Below are positions 1 to 5,137 of a DNA stretch of 8,146 nucleotides, piece after piece. Under the pieces are notes generated by a model, which was not told where the DNA came from, made no database searches, and saw only the letters and a list, made by a program, of their open reading frames with translations. The stretch covers positions 1 through 8,146 of the forward strand of contig JAGFXW010000101.1 in the NCBI GenBank assembly GCA_017861495.1. The letters run 5' to 3'. The stretch comes from Bacillota bacterium. GTDB taxonomy: Bacteria > Bacillota_C > Negativicutes > CTSoil-072. The first letter of the stretch is position 1. Each line of letters starts with the position of its first letter. The position numbers were made by a program, and so were the translations under genes.

Positions 1-1191
1 CAAGGCCTTAAAGATATGGTCTTCTCGAGCCAAGCCTCCGCCAAAGGCCATATCAACAACTTTCGTTCCATTATCGGACAATATTTTGGCATATTCATAG
101 GCTTTGGCATGAAGCAAAATAGAAGGGACACCCCAATGATCCATCATGTTCCATGGACTCATGCCGGTTCCGCCGCCGGCTCCATCGATGGTAAGCAAGT
201 CCAGCTTTGCTTCGCTTGCATATTTTATCGCCATAGCCAGGCCTTCCATGCCATAAGCTCCGGTTTTTAAGGTAATCCGTTTGAACCCAATTTTCCGCAA
301 GTAGGCAACCGCGTTCATGAAGTTTTCTTTTACCTGATCCGCCGCTGAAAGGTTTGTGTATCCTAACCGGCTGTGCCGGGCAAAGCTTTGAATGGCTCCG
401 GACTGAAACGCTTCTTGGACTTCTGGTATTGTAGGATCCGGGTCAACAACATAGCCGCGGTTTTTCAAGAACAAGGCATAGTCAAGATCGGTTACCTGAA
501 TTTCTCCGCCGATATCCTTGGCTCCCTGCCCCCATTTCAATTCGATTACAACTTTGTCACCGTATTTGTCCACTATGTATTGGGCAACGCCGTTTCTGGT
601 ATCTTCAATATTCATCTGGACGATAATTGCGCCATAACCGTCGTGGTAGCGCAAGTAACAATCAATACGGCGGTCTAATTCCGGTGAAGAAATAATTTTC
701 CCATTCGCTAAATTTGAATTTTTATCTACGCCAACGACATTTTCGCCAATGACGATCGGGATGCCGACTAATGCGGCGCCGATAGCAAACGATTCCCAAT
801 ATTTAGCTGCAATGAAAGTAGAACCAAGCGCGCCGGTCATGAGCGGAACACGGCATTTCGTTTTTACGGTATTGCCAAATTCACATTCGGTGCTGACATT
901 CGGGAAAATACAATCATCTTCACTGTTGGATAGACCTTGCGTTAGTCCTTCTGCGCCGTAGTTATACCCTTGAATTCGGAGAGCGTCGTACGATACGCCG
1001 GTCGGACAATCATTTGGACTTCCGGCTGTTATTAAGCCAAAATCACGCGGATACAAAAGTTTTCTGCCTTTGATGCTGGCTAACCAGGTTTCACATTTCC
1101 CCACGCAATCAGCCCGGCATAAAGTACATAAACCAGACCCCGCAGGGTTTCCCCGGTTTACCGTTCCTAAAGCATCATTGATTTTTTCCAT
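1..1191 (-). CDS. FMN-binding glutamate synthase family protein (partial, 3' end outside window)
   Basis: The frame stays open from the ATG at 1191 to the window edge, giving 397 residues without a stop. The protein matches the FMN-binding synthase domain of glutamate synthase large subunits: residues 337-343 read GAGGGTG, followed by SPWNMMDHWGVP and later FGGGLAREDH, typical of the flavin barrel. Residues 22-33 form C-x2-C-x3-C-x3-C, a likely iron-sulfur ligand set or zinc knuckle. There is no N-terminal Ntn glutaminase domain, so this is not a complete GltB; stand-alone proteins of this type occur in many anaerobes and their reaction is often unproven. The start is supported by GGAGGG (1198-1203 on the plus strand) six bases upstream. 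It is divergent from the nitrilase-type gene. The barrel assignment is solid; glutamate synthesis as the actual activity is inferred. Confidence 0.9.
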   Translation of the reverse strand, partial: MEKINDALGTVNRGNPAGSGLCTLCRADCVGKCETWLASIKGRKLLYPRDFGLITAGSPNDCPTGVSYDALRIQGYNYGAEGLTQGLSNSEDDCIFPNVSTECEFGNTVKTKCRVPLMTGALGSTFIAAKYWESFAIGAALVGIPIVIGENVVGVDKNSNLANGKIISSPELDRRIDCYLRYHDGYGAIIVQMNIEDTRNGVAQYIVDKYGDKVVIELKWGQGAKDIGGEIQVTDLDYALFLKNRGYVVDPDPTIPEVQEAFQSGAIQSFARHSRLGYTNLSAADQVKENFMNAVAYLRKIGFKRITLKTGAYGMEGLAMAIKYASEAKLDLLTIDGAGGGTGMSPWNMMDHWGVPSILLHAKAYEYAKILSDNGTKVVDMAFGGGLAREDHIFKAL

Positions 1192-1197
1192 GTCAAT

Positions 1198-1314
1198 CCC
1201 TCCATCCACAATAAGTCGGTCTACTGTCCTCTACAGTAATTCTGTACCATACGGGCACCTACACGGCACATTCCCGCTTAGGTGTCCAAAAGGGACAGGC
1301 AACCCCAACAAAAC
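1198..1314 (-). promoter_or_regulatory. Structured 5' leader of the glutamate-synthase-like gene
   Basis: Between the predicted start of transcription near 1314 and the ribosome binding site lie three inverted repeats: CACCTA/TAGGTG enclosing a 17-nt loop, TGTCC/GGACA around AAAAG, and TACTGT/ACAGTA around CCTCT. The first two overlap, so they could be alternative folds. I do not recognise a known riboswitch or T-box, and there is no clear U-tract terminator. A regulatory role is inference from the density of inverted repeats. Confidence 0.35.
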
Positions 1315-1320
1315 AAACCT

Positions 1321-1348
1321 ATTTTATAATATACAAGTTTTTTGACAA
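1321..1348 (-). promoter_or_regulatory. Candidate sigma-70 promoter for the glutamate-synthase-like gene
   Basis: Read on the minus strand, TTGTCA (1343-1348) is followed after 16 bases by TAAAAT (1321-1326); each hexamer matches consensus at five of six positions. The -35 lies inside an odd palindrome, GACAA-T-TTGTC (1344-1354), which could be an operator. Confidence 0.5.
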
Positions 1349-1429
1349 TTTGTCCATAATATTCGGAAAATTTCCTTTTATTAGATGTAAAATTTTCTTG
1401 TTGTTGAGCCGGATTATACGGTTAAGCGA

Positions 1430-1445
1430 TGGCAGGTCATTCGCA
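1430..1445 (+). promoter_or_regulatory. Possible sigma-54 promoter upstream of nitrilase gene
   Basis: TGGCA at 1430-1434 and TCGCA at 1441-1445 place the invariant GG and GC exactly ten bases apart, as in -24/-12 promoters; the -12 element departs from TTGC by one base. A sigma-54 activator gene lies 3.5 kb away in the window. GG-N10-GC occurs often by chance, so this is only a candidate, and an extended -10 site overlaps its predicted start. Confidence 0.3.
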
Positions 1446-1451
1446 TTGTTG

Positions 1452-1460
1452 TGTTATAAT
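1452..1460 (+). promoter_or_regulatory. Extended -10 promoter for nitrilase gene
   Basis: TGTTATAAT combines a TGn extension with a perfect TATAAT. No good -35 is found 17 bases upstream, as is common for extended -10 promoters. It predicts a transcript start near 1467 and a leader of about 160 nt. Confidence 0.5.
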
Positions 1461-1517
1461 TAATTCATGATGTATTTTTTTCTGGTTGAATTTTGCTGGA
1501 TTTAACTGGGCTTAACC

Positions 1518-1545
1518 GCAGCATGGCCTGGTTTTGGCTTGCTGC
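1518..1545 (+). other. Hairpin in the nitrilase leader
   Basis: GCAGCA (1518-1523) pairs with TGCTGC (1540-1545), extended by GGCC/GGCT after a single bulged T, with a 7-nt loop. No U-tract follows, so it is not a terminator. It could protect the transcript or be a protein site; it is not a family I recognise. Confidence 0.35.
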
Positions 1546-1628
1546 CGGTGCGACTTGTGCTGTAACCTCTGGATCGGTTTTATGATGGGATAGGTTGGCG
1601 AATACTATACTGGGAGAGGGTATAAATT

Positions 1629-3188
1629 ATGAGAATTGCGTTGGTTCAGATGCAGGCAAATGATATTCGGGATTTCCAGGTTGCCGTAGATAAATTGCTG
1701 AATATGACCTGTGAAGCAGCAAAGAAGAATGATTTGGTTATCGTTCCGGAGTGCGCTTTCCCTGCTTATTATATAGAGCCAAGGGAAATCAACCTTTCGT
1801 TAGTTTTGGGAAAAACGCAGTATTTCCTTGAAAAAATGAAGGAGATTGCAAAAAAAAATCATTCTTATATCGCTTTTGGCTACGTTGAGAAAGACAATGA
1901 CCGGTTATATAACACAGCGCTGCTTATTGACCGGGAAGGAAAAGAAGTCGTCAAAAAACATAAATCGTATTTATGGCATTTTGATCACTTATGGTTTTCG
2001 GAGGGAGAGGACCTTGCCACAGCCGATACGGATTTTGGAAAAGTAGCCTTGATTATTTGTTGTGATGCCAGATCGCCGGAAATTGTTAGGATGGCGGCTT
2101 TGGCGGGAGCGGATTTAATTATTGATTTGGCCAACTTAACGGCTACCGGGCCAAATATTTCAGAGCTTCAAAACGCGCAAAGCGCATATTTGCTGTCCGT
2201 TCGGGCAATGGAAAACGGTGTGTGGATAGCGATGGCGGATAAGTGGGGAGTGGAAACGCACAATATTACCTACGCAGGCCGTTCGGCAGTGTACAATCCG
2301 GAGGGAAATTGCCTGTACCAGGCCGGTTCTGATGCGGATGAAATCGTATCTGTGGAAATTCCGGCGGGCAAAGACGGGCGGATTCTTCGTGAGAATAACA
2401 CGGCGCTTCCTGTCCGGCGCCCGGATTTGTACGAGTTGTTGGCTGCGCCCACGGATGAATTACCGGTCAAAAAAGTGATTGAGCAACCGGTGTGTATTTC
2501 TGAGATAACGCCTTATATTACAGCGGTAACCGGTGAACTGTCAGCGCAAGATTATGTAGCGATGGTGCAGAGGCTGGGAGTGCATGGAAGCCGTTTGATT
2601 TGTATGCCGCCAAGCCGGTTGGCAATCAAGGAACTCCAGAGGGAACTTTGTGCGGTGATGGCAAGTGAAGTTATGGTTGTTGCGACAATGATTGAAGGAG
2701 AGACAACCAAGAGCTATATTTTGCAAAAAGAGGGAATCGTTGCTGACTATGAGAACGCCCATAAGAATGGCGGCAAACCGTTTGTTCTTGCAGCTTCGTG
2801 GGGAAATGTGGGGCTTTTGCATGAAGAGGAAGGATTGATCCCGGAATGGGCGCGATGTATTATGTTGGCTGGTGCGGATTGTTTACTTTGGCCTAATCGC
2901 CTACCTTCTTCCGTAGTAACTCCGGTTGCCAGAACAAGGGCGGCAGAAAATCGTATGTTTGTAGTTGTTGTCCAGTCTGAAACCTCTTCGGCGCTGGGAC
3001 AGATTATTGACCCGAATGGGATTGTCCTTGCTTCTACATTGGAAAATCAAACGCAACAAGCTTGCGGAACGTATGCTTGTTTTGCCAACAGCCGGATGAA
3101 AAACATTGTGCCAGGGACGCATGTTATTTATAATCGGCATCCGCAAGCCTATAAGAGGTTAGTGAGGGGAACTGAAAAAGCGGATTAA
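1629..3188 (+). CDS. Double-domain nitrilase-superfamily (carbon-nitrogen hydrolase) protein
   Basis: 519 residues, nearly twice a single nitrilase domain of about 260. The first half carries the catalytic set: Glu41 in VIVPECAFP, Lys112 in KKHKSYLW, and Cys144 in LIICCDARSPE, with a supporting RAMEN motif at 192-196. The second half (about 285-510) keeps the fold signature (PEWARCIMLAGADCLLWP, RAAENRMF, IIDPNGIVLAS), but the Glu position aligns with Pro328 and the Cys position with Glu399, so it should be inactive. Enzymes of this superfamily hydrolyse amides, nitriles or carbamoyl groups, releasing ammonia; the substrate here is unknown. No signal peptide is seen, so it is cytoplasmic. Start ATG has GAGGG eight bases upstream. 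It is divergent from the glutamate-synthase-like gene, convergent with the MFS gene, and appears monocistronic. Residue alignment was by eye. Confidence 0.9.
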   Translation: MRIALVQMQANDIRDFQVAVDKLLNMTCEAAKKNDLVIVPECAFPAYYIEPREINLSLVLGKTQYFLEKMKEIAKKNHSYIAFGYVEKDNDRLYNTALLIDREGKEVVKKHKSYLWHFDHLWFSEGEDLATADTDFGKVALIICCDARSPEIVRMAALAGADLIIDLANLTATGPNISELQNAQSAYLLSVRAMENGVWIAMADKWGVETHNITYAGRSAVYNPEGNCLYQAGSDADEIVSVEIPAGKDGRILRENNTALPVRRPDLYELLAAPTDELPVKKVIEQPVCISEITPYITAVTGELSAQDYVAMVQRLGVHGSRLICMPPSRLAIKELQRELCAVMASEVMVVATMIEGETTKSYILQKEGIVADYENAHKNGGKPFVLAASWGNVGLLHEEEGLIPEWARCIMLAGADCLLWPNRLPSSVVTPVARTRAAENRMFVVVVQSETSSALGQIIDPNGIVLASTLENQTQQACGTYACFANSRMKNIVPGTHVIYNRHPQAYKRLVRGTEKAD

Positions 3189-3196
3189 CCGATTGC

Positions 3197-3221
3197 GGGT
3201 GCAACGCACCCTAACCTTTTT
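3197..3221 (+). terminator. Probable weak terminator after nitrilase gene
   Basis: A perfect GGGTGC-AAC-GCACCC hairpin is followed, after five bases, by TTTTT. The offset U-tract makes it a weak intrinsic terminator. The stem is symmetrical, but on the other strand it is not followed by T residues, so it does not clearly serve the convergent transporter gene. Confidence 0.5.
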
Positions 3222-3302
3222 GAACAGCTTTTATATTTTATTGTTAATGTACATAAAAATGCTATGAAGGATACCTTGTCTACCATCTGTAATTATTTTG
3301 TA

Positions 3303-4538
3303 TTACTTTGTGGAATAGGCCAGGTCTTCCAGACTGGTGGCGTTGTGCTGTTTGAATTTTAAAAATCCTGCGACTGCCAGCGAAACGACAAAACAAGCTG
3401 CAAAAACCAATAAAGTGCCGGTGAAGCTATTTGTTGTTTCTCTGATCCAGGAGACGATAAAAGGGCCGACCACACCGGCTGCTGCCCAAGCCGTGAGGAT
3501 TTTACCATGAATAGCACTCAATTCTTTTGTGCCGAACAAGTCGCTTAAAAAAGCCGGTATTGTTGCAAAACCGCCGCCGTAGCAGGAAATGATCGAGTAG
3601 ACCAATAATTGGAATGGGAGAATTTCCGTAGTTTGCGACAGGATAAAGAACGCGAAGATTTGGATTATGAAGAAAGAAATAAAGGTATTCGAACGTCCCA
3701 GGTAGTCTGATGCTGAAGCCCAGCAAATCCTGCCAAAACCGTTTACCAGGCCAATGATGCCGACCATGGTTGCGGCCGTTAATGGTGACATATGGACTAC
3801 TTCTTGGGCCATGGGGGAAGCCACGCTTAGCAAACCGATGCCGCAAGTAATATTCGTAAAAAGCATCCACCAAAGAGCGTAAAATTGCCAGGTTTTCAAG
3901 GCTTCGCCGGTGGTTAGCTGGATCGTATCCGCCGTGGAACAGTTTTCGCTGGTGGAGTAGATCTCGCCAGGTGCGTTTTTAGGCGGCTCCAAATAGAGGG
4001 ATGAGGCCAGCATGATCAACAGGTAAGCGCAACCCAAGATTTCGAAAGTGGCAATCAAATTGTATTTTTCAATGAGTATTTGAATGATTGGTCCAGCAAT
4101 CAGGCTGGCAAAGCCAAATCCCATGATGGCGATCCCGGTGGCAAAGCCACGCTTTTCCGGAAACCATTTTACCAGCGTTGAAACGGGAGTTATGTAGCCG
4201 GTACCCAATCCAATCCCACCGATTACGCCATAAAAAAGATAAAGTAAAGGTAGACTTTTCAGATAAATGGCAAGTCCGGTGCCAAACATTCCAGTACAAA
4301 AAAACGCCGTTGCCAGCAGTCCGGCTTTGCGGGGACCGCGTTTTTCCACGAAACTGCCTAAAAAAGCGGCAGAAAGACCTAAAAATAAAATTGCGATAGA
4401 AAAAGTCCATTGCGTTTCTTTTAATCCTAAGCCGAGTTCTTTCATGATCGGTTTTGTAAGAACACTCCAAGCATAAACACTTCCGATGCAAATGTGGATA
4501 CCTACTGCGGATAAAGCAATCAACCAACGGTTTTTCAT
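3303..4538 (-). CDS. OFA-family MFS transporter (oxalate/formate antiporter type), ZTP-riboswitch controlled
   Basis: 411 residues with about twelve hydrophobic segments split by a hydrophilic central loop near residues 183-215. The N-terminus (MKNRWLIALSAVGIHICIGS, then VYAWSV) and SCYGGGFATIPAFLSDLFGTKE near 318-339 are hallmarks of the OFA family, which includes oxalate:formate antiporter OxlT and pyruvate-responsive YhjX. Arg270 in TM8 sits about where OxlT has its substrate-binding Arg272; this was judged without an alignment. Inner-membrane exchange or uptake of a small carboxylate is the family role; formate is my inference from the upstream ZTP riboswitches. The ATG at 4538 is chosen because AGGAG lies ten bases upstream and the family motif begins at once. 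The frame is open back to an ATG at 4823, but that extension is riboswitch RNA. Convergent with the nitrilase gene. Confidence 0.9.
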   Translation of the reverse strand: MKNRWLIALSAVGIHICIGSVYAWSVLTKPIMKELGLGLKETQWTFSIAILFLGLSAAFLGSFVEKRGPRKAGLLATAFFCTGMFGTGLAIYLKSLPLLYLFYGVIGGIGLGTGYITPVSTLVKWFPEKRGFATGIAIMGFGFASLIAGPIIQILIEKYNLIATFEILGCAYLLIMLASSLYLEPPKNAPGEIYSTSENCSTADTIQLTTGEALKTWQFYALWWMLFTNITCGIGLLSVASPMAQEVVHMSPLTAATMVGIIGLVNGFGRICWASASDYLGRSNTFISFFIIQIFAFFILSQTTEILPFQLLVYSIISCYGGGFATIPAFLSDLFGTKELSAIHGKILTAWAAAGVVGPFIVSWIRETTNSFTGTLLVFAACFVVSLAVAGFLKFKQHNATSLEDLAYSTK

Positions 4539-4601
4539 AGTTGTCCAGCTCCTTTTTGTTAATTTGGGATCAAAGGGTTCGGTCGGTACATATTTTTCCT
4601 T

Positions 4602-4645
4602 AAAACAAAAACCGCCCTGAACAAAAAAATATTTGCCCAGACGGT
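4602..4645 (-). terminator. Riboswitch terminator C (gene-proximal)
   Basis: On the minus strand ACCGTCTGGGCAAA pairs with TTTGTTCAGGGCGGT with a bulged G and wobbles, then GGTTTTTGTTTT follows. The 5' strand of the stem is the conserved 3' end of aptamer C, so ligand binding and termination exclude each other. Confidence 0.85.
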
Positions 4646-4704
4646 CGACAGTGCATCCGGCATGGTTCATGTGGTTAATTCCACGATCCGTCAGTTCCAA
4701 GCCG
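4634..4704 (-). ncRNA. ZTP/ZMP riboswitch (pfl motif), copy C, gene-proximal
   Basis: P1 is CGGCTTGG with CCATGCCG, carrying one T-T mismatch absent from the other copies. The core ACTGACGGAT, the P2 hairpin GTGG-AATTAA-CCAC and the 3' element CCGTCTGGGCA match the pfl motif. GACGG (4688-4692) pairs with CCGTC (4640-4644) as the class's pseudoknot. It is identical to copy B at 69 of 71 positions, pointing to a recent duplication. Predicted to turn on the transporter when ZMP/ZTP is high. Confidence 0.9.
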
Positions 4705-4727
4705 TGTTTATTCGTTTCAGGAAAAGC

Positions 4728-4768
4728 AAAAACCGTCTGAACAAAATAATTCATTTTGCCCAGACGGT
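4728..4768 (-). terminator. Riboswitch terminator B (middle)
   Basis: The strongest of the three: ACCGTCTGGGCAAAA pairs with TTTTGTTCAGACGGT over about 15 positions, with two G-T wobbles, followed by TTTTT. It sequesters the 3' conserved strand of aptamer B. Confidence 0.9.
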
Positions 4769-4827
4769 CGACAGCGCATCCGGCATGGTTCATGTGGTTA
4801 ATTCCACGATCCGTCAGTTCCATGCCG
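4757..4827 (-). ncRNA. ZTP/ZMP riboswitch (pfl motif), copy B, middle
   Basis: Perfect 8-bp P1 (CGGCATGG with CCATGCCG), core ACTGACGGAT, P2 GTGG-AATTAA-CCAC, and 3' element CCGTCTGGGCA. Pseudoknot GACGG (4811-4815) with CCGTC (4763-4767). The class binds ZTP and ZMP, purine intermediates that build up when 10-formyl-tetrahydrofolate is limiting. Its expression platform is terminator B. The ATG at 4823 that opens the long transporter frame lies inside P1, one reason not to trust that start. Confidence 0.93.
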
Positions 4828-4843
4828 TGTTATTCGTTTTAGG

Positions 4844-4888
4844 AAAAATAAAAACCGCCCTGAACAAATAAATATTTGCCCAGACGGT
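4844..4888 (-). terminator. Riboswitch terminator A (promoter-proximal)
   Basis: ACCGTCTGGGCAAAT pairs with ATTTGTTCAGGGCGGT through a bulged G and wobble pairs, followed by TTTTTATTTTT. The upstream strand is the 3' end of aptamer A, the usual on-switch layout for this class. Confidence 0.87.
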
Positions 4889-4948
4889 CGGCTTAGCATT
4901 CGATATGGTCCATGTGGTTCATTCCACTTATCCGTCAGTTCCATATCG
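4877..4948 (-). ncRNA. ZTP/ZMP riboswitch (pfl motif), copy A, promoter-proximal
   Basis: Perfect 8-bp P1 (CGATATGG with CCATATCG), core ACTGACGGAT, P2 GTGG-AATGAA-CCAC, then ATGGA as in the class consensus, and 3' element CCGTCTGGGCA. Pseudoknot GACGG (4932-4936) with CCGTC (4883-4887). P1 differs from copies B and C at several positions, but each change is compensated on the other strand, so the window itself supplies covariation support. The most diverged of the three copies. Confidence 0.93.
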
Positions 4949-4967
4949 TGTATTTCGTTATGGTGCA

Positions 4968-4996
4968 ATTATAACAAGTTCGGTTTTTTTTGTCAA
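4968..4996 (-). promoter_or_regulatory. Consensus sigma-70 promoter for the riboswitch-transporter transcript
   Basis: On the minus strand TTGACA (4991-4996) and TATAAT (4968-4973) are both perfect and separated by 17 bases. Transcription should start near 4961, about 13 nt before aptamer A, giving a leader of about 420 nt. No other promoter is seen between the three switches and the gene. Confidence 0.9.
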
Positions 4997-5025
4997 ACGT
5001 TATTGTTGAAAACGTTATTGCTGAA
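4996..5025. repeat. 15-bp tandem direct repeat upstream of the transporter promoter
   Basis: AACGTTATTGTTGAA and AACGTTATTGCTGAA lie head to tail with one mismatch, abutting the -35 hexamer of the transporter promoter and just upstream of the regulator promoter. Placement in the divergent control region suggests paired sites for a DNA-binding protein, possibly the adjacent regulator; this is inference. Confidence 0.55.
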
Positions 5026-5040
5026 CTCGATAAAAGGAAT

Positions 5041-5069
5041 TTGACTAATTGATAATAGGACAGTAACAT
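5041..5069 (+). promoter_or_regulatory. Candidate promoter for the sigma-54 activator gene
   Basis: TTGACT (5041-5046) and TAACAT (5064-5069) are spaced by 17 bases. The -35 matches five of six, the -10 four of six, so a moderate constitutive promoter is plausible. Confidence 0.45.
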
Positions 5070-5137
5070 ATAAAGTAGCCATGTTTTGAAAATTCCAGTG
5101 GTAAAAACGGCATTGGCGAAGTTAATGGAGGATTGGA

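Larger units (their letters stand above)
1192..1628. other. Divergent intergenic region (437 bp)
   Basis: No gene is seen here. It holds a minus-strand promoter and structured leader for the glutamate-synthase-like gene on the left, and an extended -10 promoter, a possible sigma-54 site, a hairpin and a ribosome binding site for the nitrilase gene on the right. A perfect 9-bp inverted repeat, CGGTTAAGC at 1419-1427 and GCTTAACCG at 1510-1518, brackets the nitrilase promoter region. No known riboswitch class was recognised in either leader. Confidence 0.6.
4602..4948 (-). repeat. Three tandem ~122-bp riboswitch units
   Basis: Aptamer, terminator and flanking AACGAATA-like linker recur three times with periods of 121 and 123 bp. 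Copies B and C are nearly identical; A is older or has drifted. The repeated unit is a complete aptamer-plus-expression-platform module, so each should act independently on the same transcript. Confidence 0.92.

Noticed and set aside
16..1345. Several plus-strand frames in the left part
   Set aside because: They lie antisense to the continuous glutamate-synthase-like coding frame, lack ribosome binding sites and resemble no family.
1341..1370. Plus-strand TTGACA as a promoter for the nitrilase gene
   Set aside because: No -10 hexamer is found at 16-18 bases; the sequence fits better as part of the minus-strand promoter and palindrome.
1525..1540. TGGCC...TTGGCT as a second sigma-54 site
   Set aside because: GG-N10-GC spacing holds, but both elements diverge from consensus and the bases are used in a stable hairpin.
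4539..4823. A 95-residue repetitive N-terminal domain on the MFS protein
   Set aside because: The region is covered by ZTP aptamers and terminators on the same strand, its ATG lies in a P1 stem without a ribosome binding site, and a well-placed AGGAG precedes the ATG at 4538.
4662..4871. Plus-strand frame across the repeats
   Set aside because: It is the antisense shadow of the riboswitch array, with no ribosome binding site.
4602..4948. CRISPR-like array or transposon repeats
   Set aside because: The repeat unit is about 122 bp with no short repeat/unique spacer pattern, and every unit folds as an aptamer plus terminator.
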